A DNA stretch of 49,515 nt. It comes from Pseudomonas sp. KBW05 (GTDB lineage: Bacteria; Pseudomonadota; Gammaproteobacteria; Pseudomonadales; Pseudomonadaceae). The notes beneath the pieces were generated by a model. That model did no database searches, was not told where the DNA came from, and worked only from the letters and a program-made list of their open reading frames with translations. Below are positions 28,514 to 37,229 of the stretch, piece after piece. The position numbers and the translations under genes were made by a program. The stretch spans positions 1 to 49,515 of the forward strand of contig NZ_QAJM01000015.1 of NCBI RefSeq assembly GCF_003852405.1, written 5' to 3'. Numbering within the stretch: the first letter of the stretch is position 1; every line of letters starts with the position of its first letter.

Positions 28514-29539
28514 TTACCAGAAGCGCTGCTGGGTCAACCGGCTCCACCAGGTCAGCAACACGCGGTCTACCGAACCGCTGGCCGCCAGGCCTACACGCTC
28601 CTGCAAGCTCTTGCGCTCGGCATAGTGCAGGTGGAACACCTCGGCGGTCTTGGCCTTGGTCGCCAGGTATTCGTCGCTGGTTTGCAGCTCGTCCACCAGT
28701 TGCTTGTCGAGTGCCGCAACACCCAGCCACACTTCTCCGGTCGCCACTTCATCGATTGCCAACTGCGGGCGATAGCGCGAGACGAAGTTCTTGAACAGCT
28801 GATGGGTGATATCCAGGTCTTCCTGGAACTTCTCGCGGCCCTTCTCGGTGTTTTCGCCAAACACCGTGAGGGTGCGTTTGTATTCACCGGCGATCAGTAC
28901 TTCAAAGTCGATATCGTGCTTTTTCAACAGGCGGTTGACGTTAGGCAACTGTGCAACCACGCCAATCGAACCAAGGATGGCGAACGGGGCGCTGATAATT
29001 TTCTCGCCGATGCACGCCATCATGTAGCCGCCGCTGGCCGCGACCTTGTCGATGCACACGGTCAGCGGCACGCCAGCCTGGCGGATACGCGCCAGTTGCG
29101 ACGAAGCCAGGCCGTAGCTGTGGACCATGCCGCCGCCGCTTTCCAGGCGCAGCACCACTTCGTCTTTAGGGGTAGCGAGGCTGAGCAGTGCGGTGATTTC
29201 ATGGCGCAGGCTTTCGGTGGCCGAGGCCTTGATGTCACCGTCGAAATCCAGCACGAATACCCGTGGCTTGGCTTCGGGCTTTTTCTTGCTGTTTTTCTTA
29301 TCGGCTTTGCTTTCGGACTTGCGCAAGGCCTTGAGCTGGTCCTTGTCGAGCAGGGTGGATTCCAGGCGCTCGCGCAGGCCCTTGTAGAAGTCATTGAGTT
29401 TGCTGACCTGCAATTGGCCAGCGGATTTGCGACGACCTTTGCTGCGCAACGCGGCGAAGCTGATCAGTACCACCAGAATAGCGACCACCAGGGTGACGGT
29501 CTTCGCTAAGAAGCTCGCGTATTCGGCCAAAAAATCCAT
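28514..29539 (-). CDS. sohB: Inner-membrane serine protease SohB
   Basis: A 341-residue S49-family protease. An N-terminal hydrophobic anchor (about 8-28: FLAKTVTLVVAILVVLISFA) is followed by a basic, lysine-rich linker (about 55-90) and the protease domain. The nucleophile serine is in KVAASGGYMMACIGEKI and the general-base lysine in GEYKRTLTVFGENTEKG. Length and layout match E. coli SohB. It would act in membrane protein or signal peptide turnover at the periplasmic or cytoplasmic face. Divergent from the histidine phosphatase gene. Confidence 0.93.
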   Translation of the reverse strand: MDFLAEYASFLAKTVTLVVAILVVLISFAALRSKGRRKSAGQLQVSKLNDFYKGLRERLESTLLDKDQLKALRKSESKADKKNSKKKPEAKPRVFVLDFDGDIKASATESLRHEITALLSLATPKDEVVLRLESGGGMVHSYGLASSQLARIRQAGVPLTVCIDKVAASGGYMMACIGEKIISAPFAILGSIGVVAQLPNVNRLLKKHDIDFEVLIAGEYKRTLTVFGENTEKGREKFQEDLDITHQLFKNFVSRYRPQLAIDEVATGEVWLGVAALDKQLVDELQTSDEYLATKAKTAEVFHLHYAERKSLQERVGLAASGSVDRVLLTWWSRLTQQRFW

Positions 29540-29672
29540 GTTGCTCCTTACAAGTGCAGTGCGCCAGGCGCGGATCGCCCAAGCATACCGGCGGCACCGC
29601 GTTGGGGCCAGTGATCAAACCGCCAGCAAGCGGGCCTCCAACGGGCTTTTAAAACAAGCGTATGTTTTTCCA

Positions 29673-29701
29673 TTGACAGCTCGCAGGCATCCCCATAACC
29701 T
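29673..29701 (+). promoter_or_regulatory. Sigma70-type promoter of the histidine phosphatase gene
   Basis: A perfect -35 TTGACA (29673-29678) is followed after 17 bp by TAACCT (29696-29701), a moderate -10. Transcription would start near 29708, leaving a short leader before the GTG at 29734. Just upstream AAAAC and GTTTT flank 8 bp (around 29652-29668), a weak inverted repeat. Confidence 0.4.
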
Positions 29702-29733
29702 CGCCAGACTTTCAACGTACCGGGAAAACGGAC

Positions 29734-30444
29734 GTGGGCAGCATCTATCTGATTCGACATGGCCAAGCCTCCTTCGGTGCAGACGACTATGACGTCCTGT
29801 CGCCCGTCGGCGTGGAACAAGCGCAAGTGCTCGGGCGTCACTTGGCCGATCTAGGCGTGACGTTCGACCGCTGCATCGCCGGCGACCTGCGCCGCCAGCA
29901 GCACACCGCCAGCGCCGCGTTCGAGCAGTACAGCGCCCTCGGCTTATCCGTTCCAACGGTGGAAGTGGACAGCGCCTTCAACGAGTTCGACGCCGATGCG
30001 ATCATCCGCGCCCTGCTCCCCGACCTGCTGACCACCGAACCCGAAGCCCTGGAGATCCTGCGCAATGCCGCGCAAAACCGCAGCGAGTTCCAGCGTATCT
30101 TCGCCCTGATCATCGAACGCTGGCTGGCCGGCACCTATGATCCACCGGGGTTGGAGAGCTGGCTGGGGTTTGTCGAACGGGTCCAGGGCGGCCTGCAACG
30201 CATTCTTGAGGCGGCGGACAACGCGCAGAAAATCGCCGTGTTCACCTCCGGCGGCACCATCACCGCCCTGCTCCACCTGATCACCCGAATGCCTGCCACC
30301 CAGGCCTTCGAACTGAACTGGCAAATTGTTAACACCTCGCTCAACCAGCTGAAATTCCGCGGTCGCGAGGTGGCCCTGGCTTCCTTCAACAGCCACACCC
30401 ACTTGCAACTGTTGAAGGCGCCGCAGCTCATCACCTTCCGATGA
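29734..30444 (+). CDS. Histidine phosphatase superfamily protein (phosphoglycerate-mutase-like)
   Basis: A 236-residue protein of the histidine phosphatase superfamily. The catalytic histidine is in IYLIRHGQASFG near the N-terminus, and the second active-site region is VFTSGGTITALLHLI, with Gly-Gly-Thr where classical members have His-Gly. This could lower activity or shift specificity. The start codon is GTG at 29734, which begins exactly at the strand leading to RHG. The SCP2-domain gene follows 56 bp later, and the two are often found together in Pseudomonas. The physiological substrate is unknown. Confidence 0.85.
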   Translation: MGSIYLIRHGQASFGADDYDVLSPVGVEQAQVLGRHLADLGVTFDRCIAGDLRRQQHTASAAFEQYSALGLSVPTVEVDSAFNEFDADAIIRALLPDLLTTEPEALEILRNAAQNRSEFQRIFALIIERWLAGTYDPPGLESWLGFVERVQGGLQRILEAADNAQKIAVFTSGGTITALLHLITRMPATQAFELNWQIVNTSLNQLKFRGREVALASFNSHTHLQLLKAPQLITFR

Positions 30445-30500
30445 ACTGCGGCCAACCGTGACCCCAAGGTCACTGGACTCACCATAAAAGGATCGAAACC

Positions 30501-30815
30501 ATGACTGACGTAGCCAAAGCTGTAGAAGCAATGAAAGCCAAATTCAACCCAAGCGCCGCTGACGGCCTGGACCTGGTATTCGGTTTCCGCATCGACGACA
30601 CCAAGAACTTCTCCCTGGTTGTCAAAGACAAGACCTGCGAGCTGCAGGAAGGCGAAAACCCAGACGCCCAAGTGACGCTGGTCATGGACAGCGAAACCCT
30701 GGAAGGTATCGTTGACGGTTCCACCGACGGCATGCAGGCCTTCATGGGCGGCAAACTGCGCACCGAAGGCGACATGATGTTGGCGATGAAGCTGAGCGAG
30801 CTGTTCCCTTCCTGA
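30501..30815 (+). CDS. SCP2 sterol-binding-domain protein
   Basis: A 104-residue stand-alone SCP2 domain, a small hydrophobic-ligand-binding fold related to sterol carrier protein 2. Typical features are the KNFSLVVKDKTCELQ strands, DAQVTLVMDSETLEGI and the C-terminal FMGGKLRTEGDMMLAMKL. No signal peptide, so cytoplasmic; bacterial members may bind fatty acyl-CoA or lipids. An AAAGGA ribosome binding site precedes ATG 30501. It may be co-transcribed with the histidine phosphatase upstream. A compound REP locus follows 25 bp after the stop. Confidence 0.9.
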   Translation: MTDVAKAVEAMKAKFNPSAADGLDLVFGFRIDDTKNFSLVVKDKTCELQEGENPDAQVTLVMDSETLEGIVDGSTDGMQAFMGGKLRTEGDMMLAMKLSELFPS

Positions 30816-30840
30816 TTCAAGGGCCAGCCTGAATCCCTGT

Positions 30841-30943
30841 GTGGGAGCGGGCTTGTGTGGGAGCGGGCTTGCTCGCGAATGCGGTGTATCAGTACCAGAT
30901 TCATTGACTGACACTCCGCATTCGCAAGCAAGCCCGCTCCCAC
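30841..30943. repeat. REP locus with a duplicated left arm
   Basis: A partial REP (30841-30855, GTGGGAGCGGGCTTG) is followed at once by a full inverted REP pair (30857-30943). The right REP has a point change (CGCAAGCA in place of CGCGAGCA). The repeated left arm suggests slippage or insertion of one REP into another. It lies between the convergent SCP2 and glucosidase genes. Confidence 0.9.
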
Positions 30944-30963
30944 ATTTTGACTGGCTGTGATGC

Positions 30964-33600
30964 TCAGGTTTTTGGCTGCAACAACAACGCCACCAACGCA
31001 CTCCACCCCGTCTGATGCGACGCCCCCAACCCGCGCCCGGTCTCGCCATGGAAATACTCGTGGAACAGCACCAGGTCACGACTCGCCGGGTCCGCTTCCA
31101 ACTGCGCATACCCCGCCATCGATGGCCGTATCCCCTCCTCATCCCTTAGAAACAACCCCGTCAGCCGCGCGCTGAGGCTATCAGCCACTTCTTCCAGCGA
31201 TGCCAGATAACCACTGCCCGTCGGGTACTCCACCGAAAAGTTGTCGGCGTAGTAGCGGTGAAATTCCCGCAGCGATTCGATCAGCATGTAGTTCACCGGC
31301 ATCCACAACGGCCCGCGCCAATTGGAGTTGCCGCCATACAAGCGCGAATCGGATTCCCCGGGCTGGTAGCGCGCACACAAGGTGTTGCCGTTCATCTTCA
31401 ATGCCAGCGGCTGCTCGGCAAACGCCTTCGACAATGAACGCACACCAAACGCCGACAAGAACTCAGCCTCATCAAGCATGCGCCGCAGCAAATCCTTCGT
31501 ACGCTCACCACGCAGCAACGCCAGCAACAGGCGATTGCCCTGGCCCGGTTCATTCCAGCGCGACACCAGCTTGGCCAAGTCGGGCCGATGCTTCATAAAC
31601 CCCAGCAAACGCTCACGCAACCCTTCCAGGCCTTCATGTTCGTGCTGTTCCAGCACCAACACGGCAAACAGCGGCATCAGCCCGACCATGGAACGCAGGC
31701 GTACCGGTTCACTCTGGCCGTCGGGGCGGTGCAGCACGTCGTAGAAAAACTGGTCCTGTTCATCCCACAGGCCTTCGGCGCTGTCATCCACGCGGTTGAT
31801 GGCCCCGGCGATGTACAAGAAGTGCTCGAAAAACTTCACGCCGATATCCACGTACACCGCATTGCGCTTGGCCAGCTCCAGGGCGATGCGCATCAAGTCC
31901 AGCGCATACGCGGCGACCCACGCCGTGCCGTCGGCCTGATCCAGCTGATAACCCGGCGGCAGTGCGGCCGAGCGGTCGAACAAGGCAATATTGTCCAGGC
32001 CGAGGAAGCCGCCCTGGAACAGATTGCGCCCCTCGGCGTCCTTGCGATTGACCCACCAGGAAAAATTCAGCAGCAGTTTGTGGAATATGCGCTCCAGGAA
32101 GTCCATGTCGCCTACGCCAGTCAGTGCCTTGTCCTGCTGATACACGCGCCAACTGGCCCAGGCGTGCACGGGCGGGTTGGCGTCGTCAAAGCGCCATTCA
32201 TACGCCGGCAACTGGCCGTTGGGGTGCATGAAACGATCCTTGACCAGCAGCAACAGCTGTTGTTTGGCGTACGCCGGGTCTATCAGCGCCATGGCCACGG
32301 CCTGGAAGCCCTGGTCCCAGGAGGCATACCACGGGTATTCCCAGGTATCGGGCATGGAGAGAATGTCGAAGTTGGACAGGTGCCGCCAATGGGTATTGCG
32401 GCTATGCAAACGCTCGGCCGGTGGCGCGGGCTGGGCCGGGTCGCCATCGAGCCATTGGTTCACATCGAAATAGTAGAGCTGCTTGGACCACAGCAAACCG
32501 ACCAATGCCTGACGCTGTACGTTGCGTGCGTCCTCAGACACCATACCCTGTTGCAAGGCCGCGTAGAAATCATCGGCCTCCTGGCGACGCTGCTCAAACA
32601 GCTTGCGCGCGTTGACCTGCACAGCGTCCACCGGTGCAAACCGCAGGTAGAGGGTTTTGCTTTGCAGGCCCGCCAACTCAAGGATGAACCGCGCGGCAAC
32701 CTTGGTGCCGCAGTCACGGCGGATCGCCGACTGGACACCCTCTACCACGTAATCGTTGATCCCATCCTTGAACGGCCCCGGCGCCGGTTGCCCCTCCAGC
32801 CGGGGATGGTTGCTTTCGTTTTCACAGAACAACCACTCAACGCCCTGCTCTCCCCACGCGCTGAGATGGCGATCAGGCAACGCATGATGACGTGCCAGCA
32901 CGTGGTCGCCGTCCAGCGTCAACTGTGGTTTGGGCGCGCCGACGGTCCAGCTCCAATCATTGCGCGCCCACAACTGGGGCAACACCTGCAACCGCGTCGG
33001 CTGGTCCGAGCGGTTATGCACGGTGATGCGCATGAAAATATCATCCGGTTGATGCTTGGCGTATTCGACACTGACATCGCAGTAGCGGTTGTCTTCGAAT
33101 ACGCCGGTATCGAGGATTTCGTACTCGGCGTCAGCCAGCCCACGGCGGGCGTTCTCGGCGATCAGGTCTGCGTACGGAAAGGCAGCATGGGGGTATTTAT
33201 AGAGCATGCGCATGTAGGCATGGCTCGGTACACCATCGACGAAAAAGTACAGTTCCTTGACGTCTTCACCGTGGTTGCCCTCGGCGTTGTTCAGGCCGAA
33301 CAGGCGTTCCTTGATGATCCCATCGCGCTCGTTCCACAGGGCCAGGCCCAGGCACCAGCGTTGCGCCTTGTCACTGAACCCCGCCAGGCCGTCCTCGCCC
33401 CAGCGGTAGGCGCGACTGCGCGCATGGTCATGGGGGAAGTAGGCCCAGGCATCGCCATCGGCGCTGTAGTCTTCGCGCACCGTGCCCCATTGGCGTTCGC
33501 TCAGGTACGGGCCCCACTCGCGCCAGCGCTCGGCATCTCCGGTTGCCAGGCGTTGGCCTTCGATCGTGTCAGAAATCCGCGTTACGGGCGTGGCCGTCAT
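30964..33600 (-). CDS. Large MGH1/GH63-like glucosidase
   Basis: An 878-residue cytoplasmic protein of the MGH1-type glycoside hydrolase group, related to GH63 and built on an (alpha/alpha)6 barrel in its C-terminal half. Recognisable parts are RAYRWGEDGLAGFSDK near the N-terminus, SMPDTWEYPWYASWDQGF in the centre and SNWRGPLWMPVNYMLIESL near the end, the last two being substrate-site regions of this family. The acidic residues in WEYPWYASWDQ are likely catalytic or binding. There is no signal peptide, so the substrate would be an intracellular glucoside. ATG 33600 has an AGGAGG ribosome binding site that sits in a predicted hairpin. It lies 68 bp downstream of the OprD porin gene on the same strand. 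Confidence 0.85.
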   Translation of the reverse strand: MTATPVTRISDTIEGQRLATGDAERWREWGPYLSERQWGTVREDYSADGDAWAYFPHDHARSRAYRWGEDGLAGFSDKAQRWCLGLALWNERDGIIKERLFGLNNAEGNHGEDVKELYFFVDGVPSHAYMRMLYKYPHAAFPYADLIAENARRGLADAEYEILDTGVFEDNRYCDVSVEYAKHQPDDIFMRITVHNRSDQPTRLQVLPQLWARNDWSWTVGAPKPQLTLDGDHVLARHHALPDRHLSAWGEQGVEWLFCENESNHPRLEGQPAPGPFKDGINDYVVEGVQSAIRRDCGTKVAARFILELAGLQSKTLYLRFAPVDAVQVNARKLFEQRRQEADDFYAALQQGMVSEDARNVQRQALVGLLWSKQLYYFDVNQWLDGDPAQPAPPAERLHSRNTHWRHLSNFDILSMPDTWEYPWYASWDQGFQAVAMALIDPAYAKQQLLLLVKDRFMHPNGQLPAYEWRFDDANPPVHAWASWRVYQQDKALTGVGDMDFLERIFHKLLLNFSWWVNRKDAEGRNLFQGGFLGLDNIALFDRSAALPPGYQLDQADGTAWVAAYALDLMRIALELAKRNAVYVDIGVKFFEHFLYIAGAINRVDDSAEGLWDEQDQFFYDVLHRPDGQSEPVRLRSMVGLMPLFAVLVLEQHEHEGLEGLRERLLGFMKHRPDLAKLVSRWNEPGQGNRLLLALLRGERTKDLLRRMLDEAEFLSAFGVRSLSKAFAEQPLALKMNGNTLCARYQPGESDSRLYGGNSNWRGPLWMPVNYMLIESLREFHRYYADNFSVEYPTGSGYLASLEEVADSLSARLTGLFLRDEEGIRPSMAGYAQLEADPASRDLVLFHEYFHGETGRGLGASHQTGWSALVALLLQPKT

Positions 33601-33642
33601 GGGTCCTCCTGCGCCTACAAGGTGAGGTGCAGTGTAGGACCC
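33601..33642 (-). promoter_or_regulatory. Hairpin that would hide the glucosidase ribosome binding site
   Basis: In the minus-strand message GGGTCCT (33642-33636) pairs perfectly with AGGACCC (33607-33601). Further inside, CTGC pairs with GCAG. The right side of the stem contains part of the AGGAGG ribosome binding site and directly abuts the ATG, so folding would block translation start. It could couple expression to an upstream event or a ligand. Confidence 0.5.
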
Positions 33643-33668
33643 ATCCACGCCCGTGTGCACATGAAGGT

Positions 33669-35078
33669 TTAGAAGATGGCGTAGGTGTAGTTGAAGATCA
33701 GGCGGGTTTGATCCTGATCGGCAGTGCCGGTGTTCTTGCCGTGGTAGGTACCGGTACGGAAGGTGGTACCGAAGCCTTTCAGAGGACCGGCCTGCACTAC
33801 GTAGTCCAGACGGAAGTCGGCTTCGTTTTCTTTCTGGTCAGGACCACCGGCCACCTTCGCCTTGATGTCCCGGCCATCCAGGTACGCCACGGACGCCTTC
33901 AGACCGGGCACGTAGGCCTTGAAGTCATAGGAGTACTGACCAAAGTTGACCTGCTCGCCCGCCCGGGAGAACTGGCCGACCACGGCGTCGGTGAACAGGT
34001 AGAAGTCGCTGCCACCGGCACCTTGTGCATGCGGATCGGCCAGGCTGCCCTGGTTCACCCACACAAAGCCGCCGTCGTCACCCACGCCAATATGGCCAAG
34101 CATCAAGCTGCTGCCGCCCAGTTGGTAGGTGAAGGCCGCACTGTAGGTTTTGTTGTCGACTTCGTTGGCGTGCCTGGCATAGCCGCCGTTGTTGTTGAAC
34201 TGGTAGCCACTCTGACCGTTCTTGCCGTCGCTGCTGCTGTCGAAGTAGCGCAGGTCGGTCTTGAACGATTGGTCATTGCCCAGCGGCAATACGTGGACCA
34301 GGCCGAAGTAGTTCTGTTTGTAGAAGTCTTGCAGTTGGGCGTAGTAGTACTGCAGCGTCAGGTTTTTCGCGACGACGTTGTCGGAAGAACCAAACGGCTT
34401 GTAGTCCACCCCGCCGAACTTGAAGCTATCACTGTCGCGCTGACCGCCCGCCACACTCAAACCGGTGGAGTTGCTGGAGGCACGGCCTTCGGCGCGGTTC
34501 AGCTCACCGCCGGTGAAGGTGACGTTGGGAATATCGTTGGAGGTGAGGATGCCACCATCAAAGGTTTGCGGCGCCACACGACTGTCGTTGGACACCAGGA
34601 TAGGCAGTACCGGCGCCAAGCCGCCACCGACGTGCAACTCGGTCTGAGAAATGCGGAACTTCACATTACCCGCTGCACGACCAAAGGAGTCGGCCGGTTC
34701 GGTGCCGTTGTTCTTGGTCGGGAAGAAGCTGTTGCCGTTACCCGACAGGCCCGCGCCTGCGGTGTGGCCATCGCCGCCGTCCAGGCGCAGAGCGCCGAAC
34801 GCCATCACGTCAAAACCGACGCCAACGGTGCCTTGGGTGAAACCGGATTTGTAGTCAAACCGCAGCGCAGTGGCGGCTTCGCGCAGGTCGTTGTTGCTGC
34901 CCGAGCGGTTGTCAGCGCTGTAGTACATGGTCCGCGAACTGACGGATGCATGGCTGTCTTCAAGGAAACCGCTGTGACCGGTGCCCGTGCCCAGGGAGCC
35001 GAGCCCAAAATCATCAGCTAACGCGTGTTGTGCAAGAACGGCGGCGGTGATCGACAACGCCAGTGTAGAAATTTTCAT
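33669..35078 (-). CDS. OprD-family outer-membrane porin
   Basis: A 469-residue outer-membrane channel of the OprD family, used by Pseudomonas for uptake of amino acids, peptides or small organic acids. Residues 1-21 are a signal peptide (MKISTLALSITAAVLAQHALA, then DDFG). The body shows the alternating beta-strand pattern of an 18-strand barrel, with family segments such as TAGAGLSGNGNSFFPTKNNG near the constriction loop. It ends in phenylalanine (YTYAIF), the outer-membrane targeting signal. Subfamily and substrate cannot be assigned. The glucosidase gene downstream on the same strand may be linked. Confidence 0.92.
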   Translation of the reverse strand: MKISTLALSITAAVLAQHALADDFGLGSLGTGTGHSGFLEDSHASVSSRTMYYSADNRSGSNNDLREAATALRFDYKSGFTQGTVGVGFDVMAFGALRLDGGDGHTAGAGLSGNGNSFFPTKNNGTEPADSFGRAAGNVKFRISQTELHVGGGLAPVLPILVSNDSRVAPQTFDGGILTSNDIPNVTFTGGELNRAEGRASSNSTGLSVAGGQRDSDSFKFGGVDYKPFGSSDNVVAKNLTLQYYYAQLQDFYKQNYFGLVHVLPLGNDQSFKTDLRYFDSSSDGKNGQSGYQFNNNGGYARHANEVDNKTYSAAFTYQLGGSSLMLGHIGVGDDGGFVWVNQGSLADPHAQGAGGSDFYLFTDAVVGQFSRAGEQVNFGQYSYDFKAYVPGLKASVAYLDGRDIKAKVAGGPDQKENEADFRLDYVVQAGPLKGFGTTFRTGTYHGKNTGTADQDQTRLIFNYTYAIF

Positions 35079-35119
35079 TAACGACGGCCCCTAAACATTT
35101 TTTTATGTGTGTGATGTGC

Positions 35120-35132
35120 AAAACGGCGTTTT
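35120..35132. promoter_or_regulatory. Palindrome upstream of the OprD porin gene
   Basis: AAAACG-G-CGTTTT, a 13-bp perfect inverted repeat 42-54 bp upstream of the porin start. It could be an operator or a short leader hairpin; no regulator is encoded next to it. Confidence 0.3.
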
Positions 35133-35207
35133 CATCCTTGCGAACGTGACGATTCTTTCATGCCGGGTGGGGGCGACTGCGTGAAGAATTAGTTAGGAAA
35201 AACAGTG

Positions 35208-35222
35208 GAAAATGAAATTTTC
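35208..35222. promoter_or_regulatory. Palindrome in the porin/HglS divergent region
   Basis: GAAAAT-GAA-ATTTTC, a 15-bp inverted repeat about 130 bp from the porin start and 146 bp from the HglS start. AT-rich operator candidate for either gene. Confidence 0.3.
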
Positions 35223-35367
35223 ATCTGGCCGATTTTTGTCATATTCACGTCATCTCATTCATCCAGGGAATGAAGTCCAGAGGATTCTTCGTTTGCAAGT
35301 GCGGCGGGCGCTCAACAAAATCCAGAACAAGGCCACTTTCATCGCCACCGTCATCAGGAATTTTTCT

Positions 35368-36744
35368 ATGCCTACCACCGCACATGTCAGCCCCGACGAG
35401 ATCCGCAAGGGCTTTTCCAAGGCCATGTCCGACATGTACCGAGATGAAGTTCCACTCTATGGCGCACTGATGGCGTTGGTGGCCGAGACCAACACCCGCG
35501 TGCTCGACACCCAGCCAGCGCTGGCGCAACAGCTGCAACGCACGGGCGAAATCCAGCGTTTGGACATGGAGCGCCACGGGGCCATCCGCCTGGGCACCGC
35601 CTTCGAGCTGGCCACCATCGGCCGCCTGTTTGCGGTGATGGGCATGCAACCGGTGGGCTACTACGACCTGACCCCGGCCGGCGTGCCGGTGCACTCCACC
35701 GCGTTTCGTGCGGTGCATGAGCACGCGTTGCAAACCAGCCCGTTTCGCGTATTCACCTCGCTGCTGCGCCTGGAACTGATCGAAAACCCCGAACTGCGCG
35801 CCTTTGCTGAAACCGCCCTGGTCAAACGCAACATCTTCACCGACCGCGCCCTGGCGCTGATCGAACAGGCGGAAAAGGCTGACGGACTCAACGCCGTGGA
35901 CGCCGAGGAATTTATCCGCGAGGCCCTGGAAACTTTCCGCTGGCACCACGCTGCCACCGTCACCCGAGCCCAATACCAGCAACTCAGCGACCAGCACCGG
36001 CTGATCGCCGACGTGGTGGCCTTCAAGGGCCCCCATATCAACCACCTGACGCCGCGCACCCTGGACATCGACCAAGTCCAGGCCGCCATGCCCGGCAAAG
36101 GCATCACCCCCAAGGCCGTGATCGAAGGCCCGCCGCGCCGCCAGTGCCCGATCCTGCTGCGCCAAACCAGCTTCAAGGCCCTCGACGAAGCCATCGCCTT
36201 CACCGACGCCCAAGGCAGCCACAGCGCCCGCTTCGGCGAGATCGAACAGCGCGGCGTGGCACTCACCCCCAAAGGCCGCGCCCTGTATGACCAATTACTG
36301 AATGCCGCACGCGATGATCTGGGCGCATTCCCCACTGAAGGCAACGCCGCGCGTTATGTGCAATTGATGGAACAGCACTTCCAGGCCTTCCCCGACAACC
36401 ACGTGCAAATGCGCGAACAGGGCCTGGCGTACTTCCGCTACTTCGCCACTGCACAAGGCCTGGCGGCACGCGACCAAGCCGATCAACCACGCACACTGGA
36501 GGAGCTGATCACGGCAGGCCATGTGGCGGTGGAGCCGTTGGTGTACGAAGACTTCCTGCCAGTGAGTGCGGCGGGGATTTTTCAGTCAAACCTGGGGGAT
36601 GCGGCGCAGAGTCACTACGCGGCCAATTCGAACAGGGCTGAATTCGAGAAGGCGCTGGGGCGGCGGACGATTGATGAGTTGACGCTGTATGAGGAGACGC
36701 AGCAGCGGTCGATAGAGGCATGCATTCAAGCGCTGCATGGGTGA
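35368..36744 (+). CDS. hglS: 2-oxoadipate dioxygenase/decarboxylase (HglS, DUF1338)
   Basis: A 458-residue DUF1338/VOC-superfamily Fe(II) enzyme. In P. putida HglS converts 2-oxoadipate to D-2-hydroxyglutarate in D-lysine catabolism. The metal ligands reported for that enzyme are two histidines and a glutamate. Here His70 (in DMERHGAIRLG) and His226 (in GPHINHLTPR) fall at the reported numbers, and Glu293 or the nearby Glu291 in FGEIEQRG fills the third position. ATG 35368, with AGGAA upstream, gives this numbering; the longer frame to 35212 would add 52 residues. E. coli YdcJ is a homologue. No other lysine-pathway gene is nearby, so the substrate is inferred from family alone. Confidence 0.88.
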   Translation: MPTTAHVSPDEIRKGFSKAMSDMYRDEVPLYGALMALVAETNTRVLDTQPALAQQLQRTGEIQRLDMERHGAIRLGTAFELATIGRLFAVMGMQPVGYYDLTPAGVPVHSTAFRAVHEHALQTSPFRVFTSLLRLELIENPELRAFAETALVKRNIFTDRALALIEQAEKADGLNAVDAEEFIREALETFRWHHAATVTRAQYQQLSDQHRLIADVVAFKGPHINHLTPRTLDIDQVQAAMPGKGITPKAVIEGPPRRQCPILLRQTSFKALDEAIAFTDAQGSHSARFGEIEQRGVALTPKGRALYDQLLNAARDDLGAFPTEGNAARYVQLMEQHFQAFPDNHVQMREQGLAYFRYFATAQGLAARDQADQPRTLEELITAGHVAVEPLVYEDFLPVSAAGIFQSNLGDAAQSHYAANSNRAEFEKALGRRTIDELTLYEETQQRSIEACIQALHG

Positions 36745-36753
36745 AACAAGATA

Positions 36754-36862
36754 CCCACCCGGCTCACCGGCGTAATCCTTACACCGTAAAAGCCCCCAAG
36801 AGCCGGGTGGGCGGTGGGCATCATAGGGACTGCGCCGGGCACTGTCCCTCAGACAATTCTGA
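36754..36862. terminator. Stack of three hairpins between convergent genes
   Basis: CCCACCCGGCTC (36754-36765) pairs with GAGCCGGGTGGG (36800-36811), a perfect 12-bp stem. AGGGAC (36825-36830) then pairs with GTCCCT (36844-36849), and TCAGA with TCTGA around CAAT (36849-36862). It lies between the ends of hglS and the YdcH-like gene. A two-way terminator is the simplest reading; a small RNA is possible. Confidence 0.5.
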
Positions 36863-36894
36863 ACAAATATGACCTATCCCCGTAGGAACATCAG

Positions 36895-37119
36895 TTACCC
36901 CAACTGCTCCACAATCTTGTCCTTGATCAACAGCCGCTTCTTCTTCAGCTTCTCCACATCCTCATCGCTGGCACTGGCCGCTTCCGCCTTCAACACCTCT
37001 TTGTCGGCGTCGTCGTATTGAGTGAGCAGCGAATCCAGACGCTTGTCGCTCGCCCTGCGTTCGTGAACGGCGTCCTTGCTCAACCCCAAGTCCTGATACA
37101 GGTCGTGTTTCACTGGCAT
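36895..37119 (-). CDS. YdcH-like DUF465 small protein
   Basis: A 74-residue cytoplasmic protein of the DUF465/YdcH family. The start PVKHDLYQDLGLSKDAVHER and the C-terminal LKKKRLLIKDKIVEQL are typical; these proteins form short helical hairpins and their function is unknown. A GGAGG ribosome binding site precedes ATG 37119; an in-frame start at 37143 would place this site inside the gene. It is highly charged, with a coiled-coil-like pattern (SDEDVEKLKKKRLL). Confidence 0.85.
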   Translation of the reverse strand: MPVKHDLYQDLGLSKDAVHERRASDKRLDSLLTQYDDADKEVLKAEAASASDEDVEKLKKKRLLIKDKIVEQLG

Positions 37120-37229
37120 GGCGTACCTCCGCAAGTTGATCAATGGCTTACGCCCTTGAAGCTAGACCATTGCGCGGGGTCTTGTCATGTTTGAGGTCAA
37201 GACACTGCTCTAAATGTGGACACAGCCCC

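Noticed and set aside
31588-33672. 694-codon plus-strand frame opposite the glucosidase
   Set aside because: The glucosidase frame has conserved motifs and a strong ribosome binding site; the opposite frame does not.
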